Source: CALXOJ01 sp034120015
GTDB taxonomy: Bacteria; Spirochaetota; Spirochaetia; JAFGXN01
Length of the DNA: 64,000 nt
Direction: 5' to 3'
Assembly: GCA_034120015.1 (NCBI GenBank)
Contig: JAXEIF010000029.1
Coordinates: forward strand, 124,001-188,000
The translations under genes were made by a program, and so were the position numbers. Of the stretch, positions 7,933-15,661 are shown piece by piece (the stretch's first letter is position 1; every line of letters starts with the position of its first letter). The notes under the pieces are model-generated. The model worked only from the letters and a program-made list of their open reading frames with translations, had not been told where the DNA came from and did not search any database.

Positions 7933-7953
7933 TAATCGAAAAAAAGATATACT
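7925..7953 (+). promoter_or_regulatory. Sigma-70 promoter for rpmE overlapping the rho stop
   Basis: TTGATT (7925-7930), 17-base spacer, TATACT (7948-7953). The hexamers and spacing are identical to those of the promoter at 2666-2694. The -35 lies in the last rho codons, so rpmE can be transcribed apart from rho. Confidence 0.75.
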
Positions 7954-7988
7954 TAAAAAGACAGAGATTCTATTCGGAGGAAATAAGT

Positions 7989-8198
7989 ATGAAAAAGGGC
8001 ATTCATCCCACATATAAAACCGCCAAGTTTACATGTGCTTGCGGAAATGTGATTGAAACCAAATCAACTTTAGGCGATACTTCCATTGAAATTTGTTCCC
8101 AGTGTCACCCCTTTTACACCGGCAAACAGAAGCTGGTTGACACGGCGGGACGGATTGAACGGTTCAATAAAAAGTACAACGTCAAGACCGATAAATAA
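7989..8198 (+). CDS. rpmE: 50S ribosomal protein L31, zinc-binding type
   Basis: 69 residues with MKKGIHPTYK at the start, CACGN and then CSQCHPFYTGKQ, the four-cysteine C+ form of L31, which binds one zinc. The end (FNKKYNV) is typical. It starts with ATG after GGAGG. It follows rho with its own promoter and is closed by an intrinsic terminator. Confidence 0.95.
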   Translation: MKKGIHPTYKTAKFTCACGNVIETKSTLGDTSIEICSQCHPFYTGKQKLVDTAGRIERFNKKYNVKTDK

Positions 8199-8209
8199 TC
8201 GGCGAACAG

Positions 8210-8236
8210 GCTGTCCGGTAAGGACAGCTTTTTTTT
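8210..8236 (+). terminator. Intrinsic terminator after rpmE
   Basis: Stem GCTGTCC/GGACAGC (8210-8216 with 8222-8228), loop GGTAA, then eight T. It lies 11 bases before the surE TTG start, so surE must rely on readthrough. Confidence 0.88.
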
Positions 8237-8247
8237 GAGGTACGGGT

Positions 8248-8958
8248 TTGAGAATTTTATTTACCAACGATGACGGTTACGGAGCACCCGGGCTGGAGGC
8301 TCTCCTGAAAGTATTTTCTTCTTATGAATGCGAAACGGTTGCGCCCGACCGCGAACGCAGCGGGACATCCCAATCGCTGACGCTGGTCCATCCGGTCCGT
8401 GTGGTCAGAAAAGGTGAAAACCGGTACAGCTGTTCCGGTTTTCCGGCCGACTGCGTTATGTATTCGCTGCTCGGAGTGTCGGATCGCTGGCCCGACTGGG
8501 TAATTTCCGGCATTAACGCGGGCCCGAACCTCGGTACCGATTTGATTTATTCGGGAACGGCGGCCGCGGCCCGTCAGGCCGCTTTGTGGGGCGTGCCCGC
8601 CGTTGCCGTTTCGTTATGCGGTGCTCACAAAGGAACGGTCGCCGATTATGAGGCGGCCGCACAATGGCTGCTGGCTCATTTCGACGAAATCCGGACACTT
8701 CACCGTCCGGAGACCTTCATCAATATTAACATACCGTGCGGCATTTCCGTCAACGACCCGTTTGTCAAAGCGGTGCCGGCGCGCCGTTTTTATTCGGATA
8801 AAATCGAAAAAATGACGGCTGCCGATAAAAGCGAATATTATTTTCTGATGGGCGGTCCTCCGAAACCGCCGACCGATCCGCAAAGCGACAGCTACCTTGT
8901 CGCGGAAGGAAAAATTGCGCTTTCGGTTGTTAAAATCCACCCCGAAACGGTCGACTGA
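8248..8958 (+). CDS. surE: 5'/3'-nucleotidase SurE
   Basis: 236 residues from TTG 8248, preceded by GAGG. The metal site is clear at the N-terminus (TNDDGY, Asp8 and Asp9), followed by APDRERSG and GTSQSLTL; VISGINAGPNLGTDLIYSGTA carries the conserved Asn and the second signature. SurE is a metal-dependent phosphatase acting on nucleoside monophosphates and helps stationary-phase survival. Length is normal. It lies directly after the rpmE terminator and before nifS, which has its own promoter. Confidence 0.93.
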   Translation: MRILFTNDDGYGAPGLEALLKVFSSYECETVAPDRERSGTSQSLTLVHPVRVVRKGENRYSCSGFPADCVMYSLLGVSDRWPDWVISGINAGPNLGTDLIYSGTAAAARQAALWGVPAVAVSLCGAHKGTVADYEAAAQWLLAHFDEIRTLHRPETFININIPCGISVNDPFVKAVPARRFYSDKIEKMTAADKSEYYFLMGGPPKPPTDPQSDSYLVAEGKIALSVVKIHPETVD

Positions 8959-8984
8959 TTTTTACAATTCTTTTTTCTATCTAC

Positions 8985-9013
8985 TTGTCGTTTCATGCCG
9001 ATTTTTTTATACT
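8985..9013 (+). promoter_or_regulatory. Promoter for nifS, placed for a leaderless mRNA
   Basis: TTGTCG (8985-8990), 17-base spacer, TATACT (9008-9013). The ATG of nifS follows at 9023, nine bases after the -10, so the predicted start site is within about three bases of the ATG. No Shine-Dalgarno lies between. Confidence 0.7.
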
Positions 9014-9022
9014 GAAACTGAC

Positions 9023-10195
9023 ATGGACAGCAGAATTTATTTTGATAATAATGCGACAACTCAGGTTGACGAACGCGTATCCGAAGCGATGCACCCGTTT
9101 GAAGGGAAAATGTACGGAAATCCCAATTCGCTGCATTCGTTCGGAATGGAGGTTCGTTCGCATCTGGGGACGGCTTTGGATCGTCTTTACGCCGGTATTT
9201 CCGCAGACGACGAAGATACGGTTCTGATAAACGGATGTGCCACCGAGGGCAATAACACCATTTTAAAAAGTGCATGGATATCGCAAATCCTTAACGGGAG
9301 CAGGAAACAGATCATTATCAGCAAAGTCGAACACCACAGTGTATCGCATACAGCCGCTTTTCTGGCGGAACAGGGGGTTGAAGTTGTCGAACTGCCGGTC
9401 GATAAACACGGCGTTGCCGATGCCGGGGCGCTGCGTGAGGCGATCGATCCCGATAAAACGGCACTGGTTTCCGTCGTTTGGGCCAACAGTGAAACAGGTT
9501 TGATTAACCCGATTCGGGAACTGTGCGCGGTTGCCCGCGAAAACGGTGTTTTGTTCCATACCGATGCGGTACAGGCTGTCGGAAAAATTCCGGTTTCGGT
9601 TCGCGATATTCCGGTTGATTATCTGACGTTTACGGCGCATAAATTTCACGGGCCGAAAGGTGTCGGCGGACTTTACATTCGCAAAGGCGCTCCGTTTGTA
9701 CCGCTGCTTCACGGCGGTGATCAGATGGGCGGTTTACGCAGCGGAACGGTTAATATTGCCGGAGCTGTCGGAATGGGGTTGGCGATGGAACTGGCGACCG
9801 AATCGCTTCCTTACGAAAACACGGTTGTCAGAAAATTAAGAGATACTTTCGAGGATAAAATTCTGGCTTTGAGCGGAACATTTGCTGTCGGAGAGCGGTC
9901 TCTGCGGACGCCGAACACTTCGTTTATCGGTTTTAAGGGGATTGAAGGTGAAGCCATGCTGTGGGATTTGAATCGGGCCGGGTTGGCTGCTTCGACGGGA
10001 AGTGCCTGTGCCTCGGAATCGCTGGAGGCAAATCCTCTTTTTGAGGCAATGAATTTGAGCCGGGATTTGTCCCATACCGGAATCCGTTTCAGCCTTTCAC
10101 GGATGACGACGGAAGACGAAGTGGAAAAAGCGGCCGAAATTGTCAGGCGGGCAACCGTTCGTTTGAGAGCCATCTCGACGGCGGATCGGATATAG
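9023..10195 (+). CDS. nifS: Cysteine desulfurase (NifS type)
   Basis: 390 residues from ATG 9023 (MDSRIYFDNNATT), matching the conserved N-terminus of group I desulfurases; the frame is open upstream into surE but lacks family sequence there. The PLP-binding lysine is Lys207 in TAHKFHGPKGVGG and the sulfur-carrying Cys329 lies in STGSACASES. The enzyme takes sulfur from cysteine and passes it to the NifU scaffold encoded nine bases downstream. No nitrogenase genes are near, so this pair is probably the general Fe-S assembly system, as in several anaerobes and epsilonproteobacteria. Confidence 0.93.
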   Translation: MDSRIYFDNNATTQVDERVSEAMHPFEGKMYGNPNSLHSFGMEVRSHLGTALDRLYAGISADDEDTVLINGCATEGNNTILKSAWISQILNGSRKQIIISKVEHHSVSHTAAFLAEQGVEVVELPVDKHGVADAGALREAIDPDKTALVSVVWANSETGLINPIRELCAVARENGVLFHTDAVQAVGKIPVSVRDIPVDYLTFTAHKFHGPKGVGGLYIRKGAPFVPLLHGGDQMGGLRSGTVNIAGAVGMGLAMELATESLPYENTVVRKLRDTFEDKILALSGTFAVGERSLRTPNTSFIGFKGIEGEAMLWDLNRAGLAASTGSACASESLEANPLFEAMNLSRDLSHTGIRFSLSRMTTEDEVEKAAEIVRRATVRLRAISTADRI

Positions 10196-10204
10196 GAGAT
10201 TGGT

Positions 10205-11164
10205 ATGGGGAGAAAGGATTTAATCGGCGGTTCTTTATGGGAACATTATTCGCAGCAGGTGGTCGATCGGATGAATCAACCCCGTTTTCGGGGCGAATTG
10301 ACCGAAGAGGATGCCGTCCGCAAGGGCGGTAAACTGATCGTTGCCGATTGGGGGGCCGAGTCCTGCGGCGATACGGTACGGTTGTATTGGATTGTTGACG
10401 AAAAAACCGGAACGATTCTCGATGCCCGCTTTAAAAGTTTCGGTTGCGGAACGGCAATTGCTTCCAGTGATGTAATGGCCGAAATGTGTATCGGGAAAAC
10501 GGTTGATGAGGCGGTGAAAATTACCAATCTGGATGTCGAGTTTGCATTACGTGACGAACCGGCAAAACCGGCGGTACCGCCCCAAAAAATGCACTGTTCC
10601 GTCATGGCTTACGATGTTATCAAAAAAGCGGCTTCTCTTTATTCGGGAAAAGAGATGAAAGATTATGACGAAGATGAAATCGTCTGCGAGTGTGCGCGTG
10701 TTTCTCTTTCTACCATAAAAGAGGTCATTCGGTTGAATGATTTGAAAACGGTCGAAGAAATCACCGAATACACCAAAGCGGGTGCTTTCTGTAAATCCTG
10801 TATCCGTCCCGGCGGACACGAAAAGAGAAAATATTATCTGGAAGATATTCTGCGTGAAACGCGCCGTGAAATGGAAAAAGAAAAAGGTGAAAAGATCGAA
10901 ATTCCTTTCGAATCTCTGACTCTTGTACAGAAGCTGAGACGGATCGAGTCGGTTCTGGATGAATCCGTACGGCCGCTTCTGGCCCGTGACGGCGGCGGTT
11001 TGGAAATCGAAGATGTGAGAGAGGAGAACGGAGAACTGCAGCTTTATATCGGCTATCGGGGAGCCTGCCGCGGGTGCGCTGCGGGACAGGCAGGGACGAT
11101 GATGATGATTCAGCAGAAACTGCGGGAGCAGTTGAGTGAAAAAATAAATGTTTACTCTCTGTAA
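10205..11164 (+). CDS. nifU: NifU-type Fe-S cluster scaffold
   Basis: 319 residues with all three modules of full-length NifU. The IscU-like domain carries ligands Cys54, Cys81 (FGCGTAIASSD) and Cys131. The BFD-like permanent [2Fe-2S] domain has Cys161, Cys163, Cys196 and Cys199 (VCECARVS ... FCKSCI). The C-terminal Nfu domain has Cys288 and Cys291 (CRGCAAG). It assembles clusters using sulfur from NifS. The start ATG has AGGAG six to seven bases upstream, in contrast to nifS. Stop at 11164 lies among the promoter elements of the next gene. Confidence 0.95.
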   Translation: MGRKDLIGGSLWEHYSQQVVDRMNQPRFRGELTEEDAVRKGGKLIVADWGAESCGDTVRLYWIVDEKTGTILDARFKSFGCGTAIASSDVMAEMCIGKTVDEAVKITNLDVEFALRDEPAKPAVPPQKMHCSVMAYDVIKKAASLYSGKEMKDYDEDEIVCECARVSLSTIKEVIRLNDLKTVEEITEYTKAGAFCKSCIRPGGHEKRKYYLEDILRETRREMEKEKGEKIEIPFESLTLVQKLRRIESVLDESVRPLLARDGGGLEIEDVREENGELQLYIGYRGACRGCAAGQAGTMMMIQQKLREQLSEKINVYSL

Positions 11165-11179
11165 AATTTATTGTATAAT
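11151..11179 (+). promoter_or_regulatory. Promoter for the NHL/vWA gene, placed for a leaderless mRNA
   Basis: TTTACT (11151-11156), 17-base spacer, TATAAT (11174-11179), overlapping the end of nifU. The probable GTG start (11186) is only six bases beyond the -10 and no Shine-Dalgarno is present. Confidence 0.65.
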
Positions 11180-11185
11180 AATCCC

Positions 11186-13255
11186 GTGAAATTCAAGCTG
11201 ATTACTGTTTTTTTGATGATTTTCTGTTCGGTTTTTTCCGTTTCGGCACAAACCATTGATTTGGAGGGGGTCGAAGCGGAAGATGAATTCCGTACAGGGG
11301 TGATGCTGTTTAACAGCGGTTATTACAATCAGGCACATATGCGCTTCGAAAAAGCGCTTTCCATTAAACCCGAAAACCGTCTTTACCGGTTTTGGCTGGG
11401 GCGTTCTCTGGTTCAAAACGGGTATTATTCGGCTGCGCGTGAAGTGTGGCTGCGTTTGATTGAAGAAGGATATAAACCCGACTTTCTTCAAAGCCGTGTG
11501 GATTTTTTGGGGCGTATTTATTACAGTGAAGACGCTTCGTACAGAAAGCGTAATTTTGTCATTTCCCATACATTGTATGATAAAACCGACCGCGGACGCA
11601 AACTTTTTTCGGCTCCGGTTTCGGTAGCGGCCGACTCTTACGGCGGTTTGCTGGTCTCCTCCTTTTTGACTTCAGAGGTTCTGCGGTTTAATGCCAACGG
11701 GCAGGAAACGGGACGAATCAAATCCGGTTATCGGGGATTTTTTAAACCGTTTGATGTGCTTCCGACCGGAAATCCGAATATTTTCTGGCTGACCGAATTC
11801 GGGGCCGATCGTGTTGTTAAGGTCAACCGGTTCGGCAGGGAATTGGCTTCTTTCGGGACGTCGGGGCGCGGCGACGATTGTTTTCTCGGTCCTCAGTTTA
11901 TGGCTGCGGACGGGGACGGTTTTTTGTATGTAACCGATGCGGGTAACAGAAAAGTGTCAAAATGGACGGCTGAAGGGCAGTTCGTTCTGGCTTTCGGAAA
12001 ACAGGTTTATCCGTTTCCCGGCTTTATGATGCCGAGCGGAATTGCCGTTTCGGGAGAATCTGTTTATGTTGCGGATCAACGGGCCAAAGCGGTGTATGTG
12101 TTTGACAGAAGCGGAAACTTTATCGAAACACTGACGGATCCGCGGTTGAAGGGGCCCGAGGGGTTATTTAACTGGAATGACCGGGAGCTTCTGCTGGCTG
12201 ACGGCGAAATGATTTTTTCTTTCGACTTAAGCCGTAAGACTTTTGAATTGCTGACCGATGCCGGCAGTGCGGGAACCCGGGTGACCAAAGCTGTCGGCGA
12301 TATCAACGGAAATCTGATTTCCGTCGATACCGAAGAAAACCGTGTGGATTTTTTTTGTGATATCAACAGTTTATATGCCGGTTTTGATGCGGAAATCGTT
12401 TCGATTAATTCTCTCGATTTTCCGAAGGTCGAGATGGTTGTTGCTGTGAAAAACAGTCTCGGAGAACCGTTTGTGGGACTTGATGTCTCGAATTTTACGG
12501 TATATGAAGAATCGGCTCCGATCGGTAAACAGCTTTCCGTTTATTCGGCCGATGCTTCCGAGCAGATGACCGTATCGGTTCTTGTGGACCGTAATCTGGA
12601 TGAGAAAAAATATGCTTCCGTATTTGAATATCTGGCAGCCGAACTGTTTCAGCGAAGCGGCTACAGGGACCGTTTTTATCTGATCGGAGCGGAAGAAAAG
12701 CCTGTTCGTCTGGATGAAATTGTATCGCCCGATTCCGAATCTCTGGATGATGTCAAGAAATTTGTGTCTCTGATGGCCGGAGAAAATCAGCCGGAAACAA
12801 CGCCCCGAAAACTCGATGTATGTCTGCGCGAAGCGATGGCTCAACTGGAAACGGCTTCAACCCGTAAAGCGGTTATTTACATTACCAATAACCGTCACAG
12901 CGATACACAGGACTTTACACTTTATGATACACGACGGCTTGCCGAGTATGCGACGGCCAATCATATCGGGCTTTATGTGATTACAATTGATGCCGACGGA
13001 AAAATGCCGGCAGAACCGATGAAGGAACTGGCCCGGGAGAGTGACGGTCTGGCTCTTTCTTACGATGATCCGTCCGGAATAAAAAAGATTGTCGATCATA
13101 TTAAGCAGAAGCGAACCGGATTTTATCTGCTCAAATACAGTTCTGTCATAGACGGTGATTACGGACGCCGTTACATACCTTGTGCCGTTGAATTGAATCA
13201 TTTAAGCCGAACCGGATGGGCGGAATCGGGATATTTTGCTCCTCGGGATTTTTGA
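11186..13255 (+). CDS. Exported TPR - NHL beta-propeller - von Willebrand-like protein
   Basis: 689 residues from GTG 11186, which gives a clean signal peptide MKFKLITVFLMIFCSVFSVSAQ; a TTG at 11171 is in frame but would lie inside the promoter. Next come a TPR-like pair (about 30-105, FNSGYYNQAHMRFEKALSIKP), four or more NHL-type blades (about 150-390, with SVAADSYGGLLVS and FLYVTDAGNRKVSKW), and a C-terminal alpha/beta domain like von Willebrand A (VSVLVDRNLDEKKYASVFEYL). The metal-binding DxSxS is not intact. Treponemes carry similar periplasmic or surface proteins of unknown function. Its arrangement suggests protein-protein binding at the envelope. No enzyme motif is seen. Confidence 0.8.
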   Translation: MKFKLITVFLMIFCSVFSVSAQTIDLEGVEAEDEFRTGVMLFNSGYYNQAHMRFEKALSIKPENRLYRFWLGRSLVQNGYYSAAREVWLRLIEEGYKPDFLQSRVDFLGRIYYSEDASYRKRNFVISHTLYDKTDRGRKLFSAPVSVAADSYGGLLVSSFLTSEVLRFNANGQETGRIKSGYRGFFKPFDVLPTGNPNIFWLTEFGADRVVKVNRFGRELASFGTSGRGDDCFLGPQFMAADGDGFLYVTDAGNRKVSKWTAEGQFVLAFGKQVYPFPGFMMPSGIAVSGESVYVADQRAKAVYVFDRSGNFIETLTDPRLKGPEGLFNWNDRELLLADGEMIFSFDLSRKTFELLTDAGSAGTRVTKAVGDINGNLISVDTEENRVDFFCDINSLYAGFDAEIVSINSLDFPKVEMVVAVKNSLGEPFVGLDVSNFTVYEESAPIGKQLSVYSADASEQMTVSVLVDRNLDEKKYASVFEYLAAELFQRSGYRDRFYLIGAEEKPVRLDEIVSPDSESLDDVKKFVSLMAGENQPETTPRKLDVCLREAMAQLETASTRKAVIYITNNRHSDTQDFTLYDTRRLAEYATANHIGLYVITIDADGKMPAEPMKELARESDGLALSYDDPSGIKKIVDHIKQKRTGFYLLKYSSVIDGDYGRRYIPCAVELNHLSRTGWAESGYFAPRDF

Positions 13256-13353
13256 TTAAATAAACCGAAACCGCCGATTCTTAGCCGGAACTGTGATCAG
13301 GCGGCAGTGAAGAAACGGTTTCGTTGGATGGGTTGCCGGTTTCCCGTACCGGA

Positions 13354-14460
13354 TCAGCGGTAGAGAATACTCAGATTTTTGACCGGTGGCAGGTAAAACA
13401 GTGTGGACGTTTCGACGCCGATCAGGTAAATATTGGCGTCTCCGATTCGTTCTTCGATTTCTTCGGGATCTATTTTCTTACCGTTTTCGTAATATGAAAG
13501 ACTCAACAGACCGCGGTAATCGATTGTCGGAAAGGCAACAGCCGTTTTGCTGTGTTCCAGCAATGTTCTGTCTCCGTCCCATTGGGAGGGGCTGCTGTAG
13601 GAAATAAAATAGAAACGGGACGGTTCTTTTGCGGCCAGGTAGTACATAACAAACCGTAACGCCGATGTGTCGAATCCGGCTGTCTCCGTAAATCCGTAAA
13701 ACGGGACGGTTTTGACTTCGATTTCATCTGTTGTCACATCGGATACGGAGAGACGGTTCAGCTTCAAGCCGATGTTTTTTATCCAGTCCATTCCGAAATA
13801 CGGATTGCGTTTGAAAGTTTCTTTAATCAGCCAGTTATTATTGGGGGCTTCCTCAAAATGTTTGAGTACCAGATCGTTTAAGTTCATCAGATGTCCCGTT
13901 GCCGGTTTGTAGAAACCGTCCGCAATCCATTTAACAAAACCGAAACTGTTGACGAGAGCCCGGCTGTATTCGCTGCCGTCGGATATATCGACCCATTTTC
14001 CCTTTTCCGACATCGCCTTGTAGTCAGCCAGTTTAATATCGGGAAGGGTTTTATCGATTCGCTCCGTTATAACCTGAACGGTTCTTGTTTGGGCTTTATT
14101 TTGTGCCGCCAACAGCAAATCCCAATCGATAACCATACGTGAGGCCTCGATGATATCTTCGAAATTGAGGAGGCAAACTGTTTCCCAGGAAAGAGGAATG
14201 ACTGTTCCGTTGTAAATTCGTTGTCCGTAAACAATGACATCGGTTTTGATACGGTCTTCGTAAGGAAAAATATCCATACGGACAGATTCTTCCGGTTTGA
14301 AGTAGACAGTATAAGAGACGGTTTCTTTTGTTTTTGCATCGATACGGGGTTGGTAGACAGCGTTGTAGCTGACGGAGTTGTAAAAAAAAGGTGCGGCAAC
14401 AGCGCAAAAAGGAACTGCCAGTAAAAAAAGGAGAAAAAAAACAGTATTTGATTTCGGCAT
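13354..14460 (-). CDS. Exported protein of unknown function
   Basis: 368 residues from ATG 14460, chosen for its GGAGGG ribosome-binding site and signal peptide MPKSNTVFFLLFLLAVPFCAVAAP. No lipobox Cys is present after the hydrophobic core, so it is probably periplasmic. The mature part is rich in aromatic residues and mixed alpha/beta. I do not recognise a family. It is transcribed toward the NHL/vWA gene (convergent) and away from the hemerythrin/PAS gene (82 bases between the two starts). The 98 bases between its stop and 13255 hold only a distant 8-bp inverted repeat (13266-13273 with 13316-13323). Confidence 0.7.
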   Translation of the reverse strand: MPKSNTVFFLLFLLAVPFCAVAAPFFYNSVSYNAVYQPRIDAKTKETVSYTVYFKPEESVRMDIFPYEDRIKTDVIVYGQRIYNGTVIPLSWETVCLLNFEDIIEASRMVIDWDLLLAAQNKAQTRTVQVITERIDKTLPDIKLADYKAMSEKGKWVDISDGSEYSRALVNSFGFVKWIADGFYKPATGHLMNLNDLVLKHFEEAPNNNWLIKETFKRNPYFGMDWIKNIGLKLNRLSVSDVTTDEIEVKTVPFYGFTETAGFDTSALRFVMYYLAAKEPSRFYFISYSSPSQWDGDRTLLEHSKTAVAFPTIDYRGLLSLSYYENGKKIDPEEIEERIGDANIYLIGVETSTLFYLPPVKNLSILYR

Positions 14461-14542
14461 GAAACCCTCCTGTTCATTTATCGGAAATTTATACTTGAAA
14501 AAAAAGAAAAAATTTAGCAATATATTGGAAGAGAGGCGTTTT

Positions 14543-15589
14543 ATGTCATGGCAGCGATTTAAAGAGATGTTCGGTACAAAACGGGGGAAATTCAACCGTC
14601 CCGTTTTTCAGGATGAACAGTCCGGGGGTTTCCCGGGGCGGCGTTCTTCGGGTAAACCGACAGATGTGCAGAACGGTCATCCTGTCGATACATTTATGCA
14701 GGAAAACCGGTACGCCGAGCAGATTTTGCGTGACATGAAAAAGATTATACGCCGCATTTCTCAGCAGCCGTTCCAGTCCGACTGGAATCAGCTTTCTTAT
14801 CTGGCAAAAGAACTGAAGGAAATCGAAATCCATTACCGGCGAATCGAGGAGGTCTTGTTTGCTTATCTTGAGCATTCCAAAATCAGCCGTCTGGATCAGG
14901 AATTTTCGGAGCGCTACAGAGATGTCAAGAGACTGTTGCGTAATTTTTCCCAGTCGGTAAAAAGCCGCAGTGAGGATGCCGTCTTTAAACTCTTTTATGA
15001 ACTTTCCGATTCGATTCGGCAGATTATCACCGACGAAGACCAGATTCTGTTCCCGACGGCTTTGAATTATCTTTCAGCCGACGACTGGAAGACGGTACGT
15101 GCAAAAGGTGCCGCCATCGGTTATCCGTGGTCGGATAAAGGCGAACGACTCGAAGAAAAGCCGGTCGAAAACGGCGTGCCGTTTCTCGACGGATTTCATC
15201 TCGAAGGCGGTTTTCTGACATTGGAAATGATAGATGCCCTTTTGAACGTCACATTGGCGGAAATCACGGTTTTCAATAAAGAGGGGGTTGCGGTTTATTT
15301 TAATTACGGTGAAAGGCGGCTGTATCCTCGTAAATCCGATTTAATCGGAAAACCGCTGAAAGAAGCATTCTCCGGAAAAAATTATACCAATATAAAAAAG
15401 ATTCTTTCTTCCCTAAAATCACGTAAAGTTCCTTTTGTCGAGTTTTGGTTCCCCGAAAACGGCAGGCAGATTTATACCCGCTATGTTCCTTTATTCGGGC
15501 GAAACGGCGATTATAACGGTGCGGTCGAATTGATCATCGATGTATCGAATCTGCAAAGAATGACGGGAACTTATTCCAGTTTAAGCTGA
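14543..15589 (+). CDS. Hemerythrin-like plus PAS protein (DUF438 type)
   Basis: 348 residues from ATG 14543 with GAGAGG upstream; the longer frame from 14459 would run through poly-Lys and overlap the divergent gene. Residues about 50-190 resemble the hemerythrin HHE bundle of DUF438 proteins: HPVDTFMQENRYAEQ, EIHYRRIEEVLFAYLE and DEDQILFPTALNYLSADDW. Some usual His/Glu iron ligands are changed (Asp for the second His of the first motif). Residues about 225-340 form a PAS domain with the typical VAEITVFNKEGVAVYFN-like core and a final strand. DUF438 proteins are thought to sense oxygen or redox state in anaerobes; the output is unknown. Confidence 0.75.
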   Translation: MSWQRFKEMFGTKRGKFNRPVFQDEQSGGFPGRRSSGKPTDVQNGHPVDTFMQENRYAEQILRDMKKIIRRISQQPFQSDWNQLSYLAKELKEIEIHYRRIEEVLFAYLEHSKISRLDQEFSERYRDVKRLLRNFSQSVKSRSEDAVFKLFYELSDSIRQIITDEDQILFPTALNYLSADDWKTVRAKGAAIGYPWSDKGERLEEKPVENGVPFLDGFHLEGGFLTLEMIDALLNVTLAEITVFNKEGVAVYFNYGERRLYPRKSDLIGKPLKEAFSGKNYTNIKKILSSLKSRKVPFVEFWFPENGRQIYTRYVPLFGRNGDYNGAVELIIDVSNLQRMTGTYSSLS

Positions 15590-15661
15590 ACTTTTTAAAA
15601 AAATTCTTTCTTTTTTTCTCTTTTCGCAGTAAAATCAACAATACTGTATGGGGGTTAGTCT

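Noticed and set aside
9023..11164. nifS-nifU as part of a nitrogen-fixation island
   Set aside because: No nitrogenase or regulatory nif genes are present; the pair serves general Fe-S assembly in many anaerobes.
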